Shown here: piece after piece, positions 1-9,853 of the stretch
Layout: each line of letters starts with the position of its first letter
How positions within the stretch are numbered: position 1 is the stretch's first letter
Source of the DNA: Paraburkholderia aromaticivorans
Lineage (GTDB): Bacteria; Pseudomonadota; Gammaproteobacteria; Burkholderiales; Burkholderiaceae
DNA length: 64,000 nucleotides
Direction of reading: 5' to 3'
NCBI RefSeq assembly: GCF_002278075.1
Contig: NZ_CP022989.1
Span: 1,736,001 to 1,800,000, forward strand
Notes under the pieces: model-generated
What the model was told of the DNA's origin: nothing
What the model saw: only the letters and a program-made list of their open reading frames with translations
The model's database searches: none
Program-made: the position numbers and the translations under genes

Positions 1-49
1 CGGCGCGGCGGGCAAAGAAGCGGTCGATCAGCGAGAACTCGGAGAGCAT
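1..49 (-). CDS. thiL: Thiamine-monophosphate kinase, N-terminus only (partial)
   Basis: Only the first 16 codons lie in the window. They read MLSEFSLIDRFFARRA, which matches the conserved EFSLI-R-F start of ThiL, the kinase making thiamine diphosphate from thiamine monophosphate. The ATG is at 49 on the minus strand. The gene is divergent from maeB, so the roughly 250 bases between them hold both promoters. The call rests on a short stretch, so it is likely rather than certain. Confidence 0.6.
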   Translation of the reverse strand, partial: MLSEFSLIDRFFARRA

Positions 50-252
50 GGGAGCGATGGGTGAACGGATCAGTGCCGCGAAATTCGGCTAACCGCGCGC
101 ATTGTACGGGCTAGCCAAAGGGTAAACACGCGATCCGCGGGCAACACCGGTCTGGGTGGCGTGCGGGCGCAAGCAGGTTACGCCGGCCTTTCGCTATGTT
201 TCTGTCGCGGCAGTTGTACCCGTATTGAAGGAATTGGGCCGGCAATTGGGGC

Positions 253-258
253 TACAAT
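253..258 (+). promoter_or_regulatory. maeB: Possible -10 element for maeB
   Basis: TACAAT lies about 45 bases before the chosen maeB start. No good -35 hexamer is found at 16-18 bases, so this is only a weak promoter candidate. Confidence 0.25.
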
Positions 259-301
259 GCCGTCGAACATCTATTCTAATCTGCCCTTCGAAGCCCGCCT
301 T

Positions 302-2596
302 ATGTCGACTCCCGTCAATAGCAAACTCCGCGAAGCCGCCCTCGATTACCACGAGTTCCCCACCCCCGGGAAGATCGCGATCGCCCCGACCAAGCAGATG
401 ATCAACCAGCGCGATCTCGCGCTGGCGTACTCGCCGGGCGTGGCGTTCGCGTGCGAGGAAATCGTCGAGAACCCGCTGAATGCCGCGCGTTTCACCGCGC
501 GCAGCAACCTGGTGGGCGTGGTCACCAACGGCACCGCGGTGCTCGGTCTGGGCAACATCGGGCCGCTCGCCTCGAAGCCGGTCATGGAAGGCAAGGCCGT
601 GCTGTTCAAGAAGTTCGCCGGCATCGACGTGTTCGATATCGAGCTGAACGAGTCCGACCCGCACAAGCTGGTCGACGTGATCGCGGCGCTGGAACCGACC
701 TTCGGCGGCATCAACCTCGAAGACATCAAGGCGCCGGACTGCTTCATCGTCGAACGCGAATGCCGCAAGCGCATGAAGATTCCGGTCTTCCACGACGACC
801 AGCACGGCACCGCGATCGTCGTCGCGGCGGCCATCACCAACGGTCTGAAGGTGGTCGGCAAGGACATCAAGGAAGTCAAGCTGGTCTCCTCGGGCGCGGG
901 CGCGGCGGCGCTGGCGTGTCTGGACCTGCTGGTCGATATCGGCCTGCCGCTCGAAAACATCACCGTCACCGATCTGGCCGGCGTGGTCTACAAGGGCCGC
1001 GTCGAACTGATGGACCCGGACAAGGAGCGCTTCGCGCGTGAAACCGACGCCCGCACGCTCGCCGAAGCGATCGGCGGCGCGGACGTGTTCCTCGGCCTGT
1101 CGGCCGGCGGCGTGCTCAAGCAGGACATGGTCAGGCAGATGGCGGACAAGCCGCTGATCCTGGCGCTGGCCAACCCGACGCCGGAAATCCTGCCGGAGCT
1201 GGCGCTGGAAGTGCGCCCGGACGCCGTGCTGTGCACGGGCCGCACCGACTACCCGAACCAGGTGAACAACGTGCTGGTGTTCCCGTTCCTGTTCCGCGGC
1301 GCGCTGGATGCGGGCGCGACCACGGTGACGCGGGAAATGGAAATCGCCGCGGTCAACGCGATCGCCGAACTGGCACGCCAGGAGCAGAGCGATATCGTCG
1401 CGACGGCGTACGGCATTCAGGACCTGTCGTTCGGCCCTGAGTATCTGATTCCGAAGCCGTTCGATCCGCGTTTGATCGTCAAGGTCGCGCCGGCCGTGGC
1501 GAAGGCCGCGATGGATTCGGGCGTCGCCGAGCGTCCGATCGAGGACATGGACGCCTACGAACAGCATCTGCAGCAGTTCGTGTATCACAGCGGCACGACC
1601 ATGAAGCCGATTTTCCAGCTGGCGCGCAGCGTCGAGCCGGAGAAGAAGCGCATCGTGTTCGCGGAAGGCGAGGAAGAGCGCGTGTTGCGGGCGATGCAGA
1701 TCATCGTCGACGAAAAGCTGGCCAAGCCGATCCTGATCGGCCGCCCGGCGGTGATCGAGCAGCGCATTGCGCGCTACGGTCTGCGGCTGGTCGCGGGTCA
1801 GGACTACACGGTGGTGAACACCGACCACGACGAGCGTTATCGCGACTTCTGGCAGGAATATCACAAGATGATGTCGCGCAAGGGCATCAGCGCGCAGATG
1901 GCGAAGCTCGAAATGCGCCGCCGCACCACGCTGATCGGCGCGATGCTGGTGGAAAAGGGCGAGGCCGACGGCATGATCTGCGGCACGGTGTCGACCACGC
2001 ACCGGCATCTGCACTTCATCGATCAGGTGATCGGCAAGAAGGAAGGCGCGAAGGTCTACGCGGCGATGAACGCACTGGTGCTGCCGAATCGGCAGATCTT
2101 CCTCGTGGATACGCACGTGAACGTGGATCCGACGCCGGAGCAACTGGCGGAAATCACCCTCATGGCGGCGGAAGAAGTGCGCCGTTTCGGTATCGAGCCG
2201 AAGATCGCGCTGCTGTCGCATTCGAATTTCGGCACCAGCAACGCGCCGACCGCGCAGAAGATGCGCGACACGCTGGCGATCCTGCGCGAACGCGCGCCGG
2301 ACCTGCAGGTGGACGGCGAGATGCACGGCGACATCGCGCTCGACGCGAATCTGCGTCGCGAAGTGATGCCCGACTCGACGCTCGAAGGTGACGCGAACCT
2401 GCTGGTGCTGCCGAACATCGACGCGGCCAACATCTCGTACAACCTGCTGAAGACCGCCGCGGGCAACAACATCGCGATCGGTCCGATGCTGCTGGGTGCG
2501 GCGAAACCCGTGCATGTGCTGACGGCTTCGGCGACGGTGCGCCGCATCGTCAACATGACGGCGCTGCTGGTGGCGGATGTGATCGCGGCCCGTTAA
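302..2596 (+). CDS. maeB: NADP-dependent malic enzyme with C-terminal phosphotransacetylase-like domain
   Basis: The protein has 764 residues and matches the two-domain MaeB family. Residues about 1-430 form the malic enzyme part, which decarboxylates malate to pyruvate with NADP. Residues about 440-764 form a phosphotransacetylase-like domain; in the family this part is thought to be regulatory and not catalytic. The start MSTPVNSK at 302 is chosen over the upstream in-frame start at 161 because the extra 47 residues look non-coding. The NAD(P)-binding loop [10 protein letters not shown] and the conserved HDDQHGTA motif are visible. The gene stands alone, divergent from thiL, and ends before a perfect hairpin. 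Confidence 0.95.
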   Translation: MSTPVNSKLREAALDYHEFPTPGKIAIAPTKQMINQRDLALAYSPGVAFACEEIVENPLNAARFTARSNLVGVVTNGTAVLGLGNIGPLASKPVMEGKAVLFKKFAGIDVFDIELNESDPHKLVDVIAALEPTFGGINLEDIKAPDCFIVERECRKRMKIPVFHDDQHGTAIVVAAAITNGLKVVGKDIKEVKLVSSGAGAAALACLDLLVDIGLPLENITVTDLAGVVYKGRVELMDPDKERFARETDARTLAEAIGGADVFLGLSAGGVLKQDMVRQMADKPLILALANPTPEILPELALEVRPDAVLCTGRTDYPNQVNNVLVFPFLFRGALDAGATTVTREMEIAAVNAIAELARQEQSDIVATAYGIQDLSFGPEYLIPKPFDPRLIVKVAPAVAKAAMDSGVAERPIEDMDAYEQHLQQFVYHSGTTMKPIFQLARSVEPEKKRIVFAEGEEERVLRAMQIIVDEKLAKPILIGRPAVIEQRIARYGLRLVAGQDYTVVNTDHDERYRDFWQEYHKMMSRKGISAQMAKLEMRRRTTLIGAMLVEKGEADGMICGTVSTTHRHLHFIDQVIGKKEGAKVYAAMNALVLPNRQIFLVDTHVNVDPTPEQLAEITLMAAEEVRRFGIEPKIALLSHSNFGTSNAPTAQKMRDTLAILRERAPDLQVDGEMHGDIALDANLRREVMPDSTLEGDANLLVLPNIDAANISYNLLKTAAGNNIAIGPMLLGAAKPVHVLTASATVRRIVNMTALLVADVIAAR

Positions 2597-2613
2597 TCCG
2601 CGATCCAGACGAG

Positions 2614-2641
2614 GCATGGCGCGGAAACCTCCGCGCCATGC
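2614..2641 (+). terminator. Perfect 12-bp hairpin after maeB
   Basis: GCATGGCGCGGA and TCCGCGCCATGC pair perfectly around a four-base loop, 18 bases after the maeB stop. It is followed by A residues, not T residues, so on the plus strand it lacks the U-tract of an intrinsic terminator. It may stabilise the mRNA end or work with Rho. Confidence 0.5.
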
Positions 2642-2674
2642 AAAAAAAAGGCGCGCCCGCAACGGGCACGCCTC
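2642..2674 (-). terminator. Rho-independent terminator on the minus strand
   Basis: Read on the minus strand, AGGCGTGCCCG-TTG-CGGGCGCGCCT forms an 11-position stem with one mismatch, followed by eight T residues. No protein gene lies upstream on that strand, which suggests the end of a non-coding transcript. Confidence 0.7.
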
Positions 2675-2855
2675 AGGGTGAACAGGGGATACTTCACCCG
2701 AAAAAACGGCAAGTCAGACAAAATTCCGCCTACAAAGAGCACTGAAGGGCGATAGACCCTCACAACGGCGCATCGAGATGCCTGCAAACGTACCGAAGCG
2801 GCCTGCGACCCGCTCCCGATCAGCCTGCCTTCACCTCGTTTTGCATCGTTGAGCT
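2650..2855 (-). ncRNA. Candidate small RNA ending at the minus-strand terminator
   Basis: A strong minus-strand terminator closes a stretch without a credible gene. Reading toward it, a TTGACA-like box lies at about 2886-2891 and AT-rich sequence (TAAAAT) near 2860, although the spacing of about 21 is too long for a good sigma-70 promoter. Inside the stretch, GGGTGAA...TTCACCC forms a 7-bp hairpin just before the terminator, and GGGC...GCCC-type pairing also occurs. A transcript would be about 180-200 nt. The length resembles 6S RNA, but I could not fold it into the 6S open-bubble shape. Confidence 0.35.
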
Positions 2856-3038
2856 AATTTTAGCTTGACCAAGCTGGATATTCTGTCAAAAGTCGTCAAA
2901 GTCCCTCCGGTGGCCCTTTCCCGCCTGATCGGAAGAATTCGGCTGCCCGGCGAGCGTTGATTCCGGGGGCTATTAGCGATACCCTTACGACTTTCATGGT
3001 CGTCAAACTCGTGATCTAACAGCGGGGAACCCTGATAC

Positions 3039-3455
3039 ATGGCACGCAAGTGGCAACGCATGAAAGGCGTGCTGATCGGTGCTGTAACGCTGTGCGCTTT
3101 ATCCGGCCCCGTGCCTGGCGCGTTTGCGCGCGACTCCACGGCTCCCGCCGACCCGAACGCGCAGTTGCAGGGCACGATCGCGCTGGCGCAGTTGCCACGC
3201 GAAGCGGTCAATACATTGAACTTGATTGCCGCAGGCGGGCCTTACCCGTATGAGAAGGACGGCATCGTATTCGGCAATCGCGAACGGTTGCTGCCGGCCC
3301 ATCGGCGCGGCTATTACCACGAATACACCGTTCCCACGCCTCGCTCACGTAATCGCGGGGCGCGTCGCATCGTCTGCGGAGGTCCGCTGAAGCGAACCGA
3401 TAATTGTTACTACTCGGACGACCACTACACCAGTTTTAATCGTATTGTTGAATGA
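3039..3455 (+). CDS. Secreted guanyl-specific ribonuclease (N1/T1/barnase superfamily)
   Basis: This is a 138-residue microbial ribonuclease. An N-terminal signal peptide (hydrophobic MKGVLIGAVTLCALSG, cleavage near AFA-RDS) is followed by a domain like RNase Sa. The likely catalytic residues are visible: the glutamate in HEYTVPTP, the arginine in RRIVCG and the histidine in DDHYTSFNR. Two cysteines (VCGG and NCYY) may form a disulfide after export. An inner ATG at 3060 is an alternative start. The gene for its barstar inhibitor follows within about 20 bases. It probably cuts RNA 3' of guanine outside the cytoplasm; its target is unknown. Confidence 0.85.
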   Translation: MARKWQRMKGVLIGAVTLCALSGPVPGAFARDSTAPADPNAQLQGTIALAQLPREAVNTLNLIAAGGPYPYEKDGIVFGNRERLLPAHRRGYYHEYTVPTPRSRNRGARRIVCGGPLKRTDNCYYSDDHYTSFNRIVE

Positions 3456-3471
3456 CATCGGGATGAACGGC

Positions 3472-4035
3472 ATGAGCGACAACGTCTACGCGCACGACTC
3501 CGGAGTCGCGACGGATCTTTTCGCGGCCGGCGACGGCAATCTGTTCCAGCGCGTCATGCAGATGCGAGCCGGCGATCAGGGCCGCGAGAACCAGAGCGAA
3601 GCAGCAGGCACTGTGGTTTCATCGAACGAGGAGCCCATGAGTCTTTTCAAGACCGTACGACCGAACATCGTACAGTCGATCCGCGCGTTCCGCGTGCAGG
3701 ATCTCGCCGACGAGGCCAACCAGCTCGGCCAGCATTTTCTGTATGCGTATTGCGCCAATGCGCAGTCTAAACAGGAAGTGCTTGAAACCATCGCAACGTC
3801 GTTCCTGTTTCCGAAACACTTCGGCAAGAATTACGACGCCCTTTACGACTGTTTGACCGATCTGGTCCATAAAGCGGGGGCGCAGCCGGGGTTCGTGATC
3901 GTGCTCGAGCAGTTGCCCGTGGCTCAGAAGTTCGACAAGGAAGGGCGCGAGACACTGTTGGACGTGTTCCGCGAAGCGTCGGAATTCTGGGCCGAGCGCA
4001 AAGTGGCATTCCGGGTGTTTTACTCGTTTGCCTGA
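3472..4035 (+). CDS. Barstar-family ribonuclease inhibitor with an N-terminal extension
   Basis: The C-terminal ~100 residues (from about SIRAFRVQDL) match barstar, the small protein that blocks barnase-like RNases in the cytoplasm; the core FPKHFGKNYDALYDCL is typical. The preceding 60-65 residues (GDGNLFQRVMQMRAGDQ and so on) are not part of canonical ~90-residue barstar. ATG 3472 is preferred, with 3463 and the ATG before SLFKTV at 3637 as alternatives. The gene lies directly behind the RNase gene and is very likely cotranscribed, so the cell is protected while the enzyme is exported. A perfect terminator follows. Confidence 0.85.
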   Translation: MSDNVYAHDSGVATDLFAAGDGNLFQRVMQMRAGDQGRENQSEAAGTVVSSNEEPMSLFKTVRPNIVQSIRAFRVQDLADEANQLGQHFLYAYCANAQSKQEVLETIATSFLFPKHFGKNYDALYDCLTDLVHKAGAQPGFVIVLEQLPVAQKFDKEGRETLLDVFREASEFWAERKVAFRVFYSFA

Positions 4036-4085
4036 GATTTCCGGTTGAGCTTTTGCCTGAGCGTTGCCCGCTTGGGCTAAGTGAG

Positions 4086-4117
4086 AAAGGCCCGCCATTT
4101 GGCGGGCCTTTGCTTTT
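4086..4117. terminator. Intrinsic terminator between barstar and rsmE
   Basis: AAAGGCCCGCCA pairs perfectly with TGGCGGGCCTTT around a two-base loop, with T residues downstream. The A/T flanks let it work in both directions between the converging genes. Confidence 0.85.
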
Positions 4118-4189
4118 TCTGCCCCTGACAGCGATCCCGGGACAGCCCGCCGCTTTCGATCAACGCGGCCGTCGTGGCGCCGAAGCGGC

Positions 4190-4930
4190 TTACCAGCCGC
4201 CCCAGCCGGCAGCCAGCGCCGAGAGCACGGCGATGCCGGCAGTTTCAGTGCGCATCACGCGCGGGCCGAGGCCGACGGCGGTGAACCCGTGATCCGTCGC
4301 GGCCGCTTCTTCAGCGGCGGAAAAACCGCCTTCAGGGCCGACCAGTACCGTCACGCGACCTTTCGGCGGCTCGGCGGGCAACGCGGAAAAGCTGATGCTG
4401 GCGCGTGGCGACAGCAGAATACGCAGGTCGCCTTCTTCCGGCGTGCGAGGCATCGCGCCCAGCCAGGTGGCGATCTCCCGCACCGGCATCACTTCTGGCA
4501 GCCGATTGCGCCCGCACTGCTCGCACGACGCCCGCACGATGCCTTGCCAATGCGCATGGCGCCGCTGCGCGCGCTCACCGGTCAGACGCACGACGCTGCG
4601 CGTGGTGGTCAGCGGCACGAAGGCCGAGGCGCCGAGCTCGACCGCCTTTTCGATCAGCCAGTCCATCTTGTCGCCGCCGGCGATGCCCTGCGCGAGCGTG
4701 AGGCGATACGGCGCTTCGACTTCGATATTGCGGAATTCGCGGATTCTTACCTTGGCCGAGCGGCGCTCGACCTCGACGAGTTCGGCGCTGTACTCGCCGC
4801 CTTCGCCGTTGAAAAGCACGATCGAATCGCCGGGCTGCAAACGCAGCACGAGCACATGCCTGACGACGTCATCGGGAAGCTGCATGATGTCGTCGGGCTG
4901 GAGGGGCGTACCGACGAAAAAGCGTGGCAT
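4190..4930 (-). CDS. rsmE: 16S rRNA (uracil-1498-N3)-methyltransferase RsmE
   Basis: About 246 residues with an N-terminal PUA-like part (FFVGTPLQPDDIMQL, HVLRLQPGD) and a C-terminal SPOUT knot (VGPEGGFS, then GLGPRVMRTETAGIA). These are the RsmE family signatures; the enzyme methylates N3 of U1498 in the small ribosomal subunit. The start MPRFFVG is chosen by family length. An upstream in-frame ATG at 4945 would add MSIFL, and neither start has a clear ribosome binding site. It follows the VOC-fold gene by about 20 bases, so the two may be cotranscribed. Confidence 0.9.
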   Translation of the reverse strand: MPRFFVGTPLQPDDIMQLPDDVVRHVLVLRLQPGDSIVLFNGEGGEYSAELVEVERRSAKVRIREFRNIEVEAPYRLTLAQGIAGGDKMDWLIEKAVELGASAFVPLTTTRSVVRLTGERAQRRHAHWQGIVRASCEQCGRNRLPEVMPVREIATWLGAMPRTPEEGDLRILLSPRASISFSALPAEPPKGRVTVLVGPEGGFSAAEEAAATDHGFTAVGLGPRVMRTETAGIAVLSALAAGWGGW

Positions 4931-4949
4931 CAAAAAAATACTCATTGGT

Positions 4950-5363
4950 TCACGAAAGGTGGCGAGCGAGCGCCCAGCGGTAGCCGTCCAGATCTTCGAC
5001 CTGGGCGAAGCGGTCGCCCCAGAACTGATCCTGTGGCTCGCTCAGCGATTTTGCGCCGGCGGCGAGCGCCCGCGCGTAAATCGCGTCGACATCGTCGACA
5101 TAGACATAGAACGATTGCGGTGCGATGGCGCCCGCGCTTTTGGGTGTTTTCGCCGCCGAGCCGAACGCGCCTTCCGGTGCGAACATCACGATCAACTGGC
5201 CTTGATAGGTCATCTCGACATGCATGACGACGCCGTCGTCCTGGACACTGTCGCGAACTTCGAAGCCGAACGCCGCGGTGAAGAACGCGGACGCGGCACG
5301 TGCGTCGCGCACCGTCAGATAGGGGGTCAACCAGGGCACACCGGCGGGGCGGGAGGCGGTCAT
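4950..5363 (-). CDS. VOC-superfamily protein (glyoxalase/bleomycin-resistance fold)
   Basis: A 137-residue protein with the paired beta-alpha-beta-beta-beta pattern of the vicinal oxygen chelate fold: PYLTVRDARAASAFF, then VYVDDVDAIYARA and the ending WGDRFAQVEDLDGYRWALA. This subgroup resembles PhnB/YdcJ-like glyoxalase-related proteins whose substrates are mostly unknown. The ATG at 5363 has a good ribosome binding site (GGAG, 8 bases before), which excludes the 37-residue upstream extension. It precedes rsmE in the same direction. Confidence 0.8.
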   Translation of the reverse strand: MTASRPAGVPWLTPYLTVRDARAASAFFTAAFGFEVRDSVQDDGVVMHVEMTYQGQLIVMFAPEGAFGSAAKTPKSAGAIAPQSFYVYVDDVDAIYARALAAGAKSLSEPQDQFWGDRFAQVEDLDGYRWALARHLS

Positions 5364-5477
5364 GGGGTTCTCCGGATCCAAAGGGTTGGCGGGGCAGGTG
5401 CTGCGAGTCCAGGCGGACGGCCGCATATCGATATGCCGATAGCGCAGTGCGACGGAACCGTGCATTTTGCCCACGCG

Positions 5478-6395
5478 TTAGCTCGCTGGCTTTAAGAATT
5501 GACTTAGTTTATCGCGCACCGAGCGGGATGCCGAGAATAGTCCGGCGTGCATGGCCGCGCCGTAATGCATCAGGGCGTCGATTCGGCGCGCGGCGAGGCG
5601 CTCGGTGAGCGTCTCGGCGGTGAGGGCGGCGGGGTCGAGCGTGTCGCTGGCGGTGGCCATCATCCAGAGCGAGCCGTATAGCGGAATGAACGTGTTCATG
5701 GTGCGGACGATGGCGAACGCCGCGCGCAGGTCCTCGATCAGGCGTGCGATGCGTTCGGCGTGAAAATACGGCGAGCCGAGGTGCACGGAGACGGCGGCGG
5801 TCCGGCTCATGACCCGCTTGAGCTGCTGATAGAAGGCTTGCGTGTAAAGACCGGCAGCGGGTGAATCGGGCGGCGTCAGGTCGAATACGACCAGATCGAA
5901 CTGCGCCGGCGCCGCCGCTTCGACGTAGCGCGCGGCGTCGCCGATCAACAGTTCGACGCGCGGATCGTCGAAGGCGCCGCCGTGTACTTCGGGCAGATGC
6001 TCGCGCGTCAGGCGGACCACTTCCGCGTCCAGTTCCGCGACCACGATCCGTCCGATGCCCGCGTGCCGCAGCAATTGCCGCGCGGCGCCGCCGTCGCCGC
6101 CGCCCAGCACGAGCGCCGCTTGCGGCGATGGATGCGCCAGCGCGGCCGGATGCACCATGCATTCGTGATAAATGAACTCGTCGCCGGTGGAGGTCATGGG
6201 GCGGCCGTCGAGCGTGAAGAGCCGGCCGAGCTGCGGCGTGTCCCAGACCTCGATCCGCTGATAGGGGGAATCGACCCGCGCCACGCGCTTCGCGTGCGGA
6301 AATCCGTAGACGGCGTCGGGACTCGGTCGGAACAGCAGCGGAGCGCTCACGGCGGGCGGGCTCCGTGCGGAGCGCGGTGGGTTGAGGTTGCGCAA
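5478..6395 (-). CDS. speE: Polyamine aminopropyltransferase (spermidine synthase)
   Basis: 305 residues of the spermidine synthase family, which moves an aminopropyl group from decarboxylated S-adenosylmethionine to putrescine. The SAM-binding motif LVLGGGDGGAARQLLRH, the acidic VVAELDAEVV and the catalytic-loop FDLTPPDSP are present; the last is usually D-x-x-D/TDP in this family, so substrate preference may differ. Conserved DEFIYHECMVHPA also fits. The gene lies alone between a VOC gene and divergent tkt. No speD is seen nearby. Confidence 0.85.
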   Translation of the reverse strand: MRNLNPPRSARSPPAVSAPLLFRPSPDAVYGFPHAKRVARVDSPYQRIEVWDTPQLGRLFTLDGRPMTSTGDEFIYHECMVHPAALAHPSPQAALVLGGGDGGAARQLLRHAGIGRIVVAELDAEVVRLTREHLPEVHGGAFDDPRVELLIGDAARYVEAAAPAQFDLVVFDLTPPDSPAAGLYTQAFYQQLKRVMSRTAAVSVHLGSPYFHAERIARLIEDLRAAFAIVRTMNTFIPLYGSLWMMATASDTLDPAALTAETLTERLAARRIDALMHYGAAMHAGLFSASRSVRDKLSQFLKPAS

Positions 6396-6629
6396 TTGTA
6401 AAGGGCGAAGCGCGTCGTGGCCTCGGCGGACGCATCGCGCCGCACGACCAGGCGGCTTTCCGGGCGGGGGGCGGGCAACGTTCTGTTAGAATGTCACGCT
6501 TTCAGCCTTGTCCGTTTGCTCTGCCCGTTTCGCGTCTCCTGGCGCCGCACCGTGCGCCCGAGTGAACTGGCATTCGAGCATCCGGGCCTCAAGCGCGTAC
6601 CGCCTTCTGACTCTGTCTCCGGACTCGAC

Positions 6630-8651
6630 ATGACGACCCCGTCTCCCGCACCCACTTCCTTGATGGCCAACGCGATCCGCGCGTTGTCCATGGACGCCGT
6701 TCAAAAAGCGAACTCCGGCCACCCCGGCATGCCCATGGGCATGGCCGAAATCGGCGTGGCTTTGTGGTCGCGTCACCTGCGTCACAACCCGAAGAACCCG
6801 CAATGGGCCGATCGCGACCGTTTCGTGCTGTCCAATGGCCACGGCTCGATGCTGCTGTATTCGCTGCTGCACCTGACCGGCTACGATCTGCCGATCGAAG
6901 AGCTGAAGAATTTCCGCCAGATGCATTCGAAGACGCCGGGCCACCCGGAATACGGCATTACGCCGGGCGTCGAAACGACCACCGGCCCGCTCGGACAGGG
7001 TCTGGCGAACGCGGTCGGCATGGCGCTCGCCGAGTCGCTGCTCGCCACCGAATTCAACAAGCCTGACGCGAAGATCGTCGACCATCACACGTACGTGTTC
7101 GTCGGCGACGGCTGCCTGATGGAAGGCATCTCGCACGAAGCCTGCTCGCTCGCGGGCGTGCTGAAGCTGAACAAGCTGATCGCGTTCTACGACGACAACG
7201 GCATCTCGATCGACGGCGAAGTGGTGCACTGGTTCCACGACGACACGCCGAAGCGCTTCGAGGCGTACGGTTGGAACGTGATCCCGAACGTGGTCGGCCA
7301 CGATGTCGAGGCGGTCGACGCAGCCATCAAGCAGGCCAAGCAATCCGACAAACCCACGCTGATCTGCTGCAAGACGGTGATCGGCGAAGGCTCGCCGAAC
7401 AAAGCCGGCAGCCACGATTCGCACGGCTCGGCGCTCGGCGACAAGGAAGTTGCGGCCACGCGCGAGAAGATCGGCTGGAAGTGGGAACCGTTCGTGATCC
7501 CGCAAGAGGTCTATGCGGCGTGGGACGCGACGGAAGCGGGCGCGCGCAACGAGTCCGAGTGGGACAAGGCATTTGCAGCGTACGCCGCCAAATATCCGCA
7601 GGAAGCCGCTGAATTCAAGCGCCGCGACGCGAAGCAATTGCCGGCAGGCTGGAAGGAAAAGGCCAAGGCGATCATCGCCGGCGCGAACGAGCGCGCGGAA
7701 ACCGTGGCGACGCGCAAGGCATCGCAACAGGCTATCGAGGCTTTGTCGGCCGTGTTGCCGGAACTGCTGGGCGGCTCCGCCGACCTGACCGGTTCGAACC
7801 TGACCAACTGGAAGGCCGCCAAGCCGGTGCGTGTGAACGCCGAAGGCAAGGCTGCCGGCAACTACGTCAACTACGGCGTGCGCGAATTCGGCATGAGCGC
7901 CGCGATCAACGGCGTCGCGCTGCATGGCGGCTTCAAGGCCTTCGGCGGCACGTTCCTGACGTTCTCGGACTACAGCCGCAACGCGCTGCGCGTCGCCGCG
8001 CTGATGAAAGCGCCATCGATCTTCGTGTTCACGCACGACTCGATCGGTCTGGGCGAAGACGGCCCGACCCACCAGTCGATCGAACATGTTGCGAGCCTGC
8101 GTCTGATTCCGCACCTGCAAGTGTGGCGTCCGGCTGATACCGTTGAGACCGCGGTGGCCTGGACCCACGCGGTCGAGCATCACGGCCCGTCGTGCCTGAT
8201 CTTCAGCCGTCAGAACCTGCCGTTTTCGGAGCGCACCGACGCGCAGATCGCCAACATCGAGAAGGGCGGTTACGTGCTGCGCGACTGGAACGACGAGATC
8301 GTTGCGCGCAAGATCATCCTGATTGCCACCGGTTCGGAAGTCGAACTGGCGCTCAACGCGGTCGAGCCGCTGGCGCGCGAAGGCATCGCGGCGCGCGTCG
8401 TGTCCATGCCGTCGACCACCGTGTTCGACAAGCAGGACGCCGAGTACCGTGAACGCGTGCTGCCGCAAGGCGTACGCCGCGTGGCGATCGAAGCGGGCGT
8501 GACGGATTTCTGGCGCAAGTACGTGGGTCTGGAAGGCGGCGTGGTCGGCATCGACACGTTCGGCGAATCGGCCCCGGCTGGCGTGCTGTTCAAGCATTTC
8601 GGCTTCACCGTCGAACACGTGGTAGAGACGGCAAAAGCCGCACTCGGCTGA
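6630..8651 (+). CDS. tkt: Transketolase
   Basis: 673 residues, the usual size for bacterial transketolase, a thiamine diphosphate enzyme of the pentose phosphate and Calvin pathways. Visible motifs: [11 protein letters not shown] at the N-terminus, [14 protein letters not shown], the ThDP motif [13 protein letters not shown] with YDDN, and [14 protein letters not shown] in the pyrimidine domain. The start MTTPSPAP at 6630 is chosen because the sequence before it lacks family similarity; its ribosome binding site is weak. The gene is followed by gap after a perfect hairpin, so the two may be partly coupled. Confidence 0.97.
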   Translation: MTTPSPAPTSLMANAIRALSMDAVQKANSGHPGMPMGMAEIGVALWSRHLRHNPKNPQWADRDRFVLSNGHGSMLLYSLLHLTGYDLPIEELKNFRQMHSKTPGHPEYGITPGVETTTGPLGQGLANAVGMALAESLLATEFNKPDAKIVDHHTYVFVGDGCLMEGISHEACSLAGVLKLNKLIAFYDDNGISIDGEVVHWFHDDTPKRFEAYGWNVIPNVVGHDVEAVDAAIKQAKQSDKPTLICCKTVIGEGSPNKAGSHDSHGSALGDKEVAATREKIGWKWEPFVIPQEVYAAWDATEAGARNESEWDKAFAAYAAKYPQEAAEFKRRDAKQLPAGWKEKAKAIIAGANERAETVATRKASQQAIEALSAVLPELLGGSADLTGSNLTNWKAAKPVRVNAEGKAAGNYVNYGVREFGMSAAINGVALHGGFKAFGGTFLTFSDYSRNALRVAALMKAPSIFVFTHDSIGLGEDGPTHQSIEHVASLRLIPHLQVWRPADTVETAVAWTHAVEHHGPSCLIFSRQNLPFSERTDAQIANIEKGGYVLRDWNDEIVARKIILIATGSEVELALNAVEPLAREGIAARVVSMPSTTVFDKQDAEYRERVLPQGVRRVAIEAGVTDFWRKYVGLEGGVVGIDTFGESAPAGVLFKHFGFTVEHVVETAKAALG

Positions 8652-8660
8652 TCCTGGACA

Positions 8661-8697
8661 AGCGTTGCCGTTCCGCGTGCGAACGCGCGGCAACGCT
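8661..8697. repeat. Perfect 10-bp inverted repeat between tkt and gap
   Basis: AGCGTTGCCG and CGGCAACGCT pair perfectly around 17 bases, inside which GTTC/GAAC can also pair. No T-tract follows. It may reduce read-through from tkt into gap or protect the tkt mRNA end. Confidence 0.5.
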
Positions 8698-8747
8698 GCC
8701 GGTCAGACGAACCTGGAAGTATTTTTTCAGCCATCAGGAGATAGACC

Positions 8748-9758
8748 ATGACGATTCGCGTCGCAATCAACGGCTACGGCCGTATTGGCCGCAACACGCT
8801 GCGCGCCTTCTATGAAAACGGCAAGAAGCACGATATCGAAATCGTCGCCATCAACGATCTCGGCGATGCCAAGACCAACGCTCACCTGACGCAATACGAC
8901 ACCGCGCACGGCAAGTTCCCGGGCGAAGTGTCGGTGGACGGCGAATACCTCGTCGTCAACGGCGACAAGATCCGCGTGCTGGCCAACCGCAACCCGGCCG
9001 AACTGCCGTGGGGCGAGCTGAACGTGGACGTCGTGATGGAATGCACGGGCTTTTTCACGACCAAGGAAAAGGCCAGCGCGCACATCAAGGGCGGCGCGAA
9101 GAAGGTGATCATTTCGGCGCCGGGCGGCAAAGACGTCGACGCCACGATCGTCTACGGCGTGAATCACAACGTGCTGAAGGCATCGGACACGGTGATCTCG
9201 AACGCATCGTGCACGACGAACTGCCTCGCACCGCTCGTCAAGCCGCTGAACGACAAGATCGGCCTGGTGAACGGTCTGATGACCACGATCCACGCTTACA
9301 CGAACGACCAGGTTCTGACGGACGTGTATCACGAAGACCTGCGCCGCGCGCGCTCGGCCACGCACAGCCAGATCCCGACCAAGACCGGCGCTGCGTCGGC
9401 GGTCGGCCTGGTGCTGCCGGAATTGAACGGCAAGCTGGACGGCTACGCGATTCGCGTTCCGACGATCAACGTGTCGGTGGTCGACCTGTCGTTCATCGCC
9501 GCGCGCGACACGACGGTCGAAGAAGTCAACGCGATCATGAAGGAAGCGTCGGAAGGCTCGCTCAAGGGCATCCTCGGCTACAACGACGCACCGCTGGTGT
9601 CGATCGACTTCAACCACAACCCGGCTTCGTCGACGTTCGACGCGACGCTGACCAAGGTGTCGGGCCGTCTGGTGAAGGTGTCGAGCTGGTACGACAACGA
9701 GTGGGGCTTCTCGAACCGCATGCTGGACACGGCTGTGGCGCTGGCCAACGCGAAGTAA
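8748..9758 (+). CDS. gap: Glyceraldehyde-3-phosphate dehydrogenase, type I
   Basis: 336 residues of the classical NAD-dependent GAPDH. The N-terminal Rossmann motif is [15 protein letters not shown], and the active-site cysteine lies in [25 protein letters not shown] and [14 protein letters not shown] are also conserved. A good ribosome binding site (AGGAG) precedes ATG 8748. The gene follows tkt in the same direction and ends before a strong bidirectional terminator shared with the converging GntR gene. Confidence 0.98.
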   Translation: MTIRVAINGYGRIGRNTLRAFYENGKKHDIEIVAINDLGDAKTNAHLTQYDTAHGKFPGEVSVDGEYLVVNGDKIRVLANRNPAELPWGELNVDVVMECTGFFTTKEKASAHIKGGAKKVIISAPGGKDVDATIVYGVNHNVLKASDTVISNASCTTNCLAPLVKPLNDKIGLVNGLMTTIHAYTNDQVLTDVYHEDLRRARSATHSQIPTKTGAASAVGLVLPELNGKLDGYAIRVPTINVSVVDLSFIAARDTTVEEVNAIMKEASEGSLKGILGYNDAPLVSIDFNHNPASSTFDATLTKVSGRLVKVSSWYDNEWGFSNRMLDTAVALANAK

Positions 9759-9818
9759 ATCACGGCGCTTCGTGCGCTAGCTATGCCTGCCAAAGCCGGT
9801 TTGAGTCGGCGGAGGCAG

Positions 9819-9850
9819 AAAAAAACCGCTCTTCGGAGCGGTTTTTTTTT
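9819..9850. terminator. Bidirectional intrinsic terminator between gap and the GntR gene
   Basis: AAAAACCGCTC-TTCG-GAGCGGTTTTT with a run of T residues: a UUCG-capped 11-bp stem that can stop transcription from both converging genes. Confidence 0.95.
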
Positions 9851-9853
9851 CGC

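Noticed and set aside
194..2662. An 822-codon open frame antisense to maeB
   Set aside because: It is the shadow of maeB caused by strong GC bias at third positions; the product is rich in R, H, V and Q with no domain.
2593..2787. A 64-codon minus-strand ORF behind maeB
   Set aside because: It runs through the minus-strand terminator and the perfect hairpin, has no ribosome binding site and no family resemblance; a non-coding RNA explains the stretch better.
2650..2855. 6S RNA
   Set aside because: Length and terminator fit, but the ends do not pair into a long rod with a central bubble, so I did not name it 6S.
4950..5474. Longer 174-residue form of the VOC protein
   Set aside because: The first 37 residues are unlike the family, and a good ribosome binding site precedes the inner ATG at 5363.
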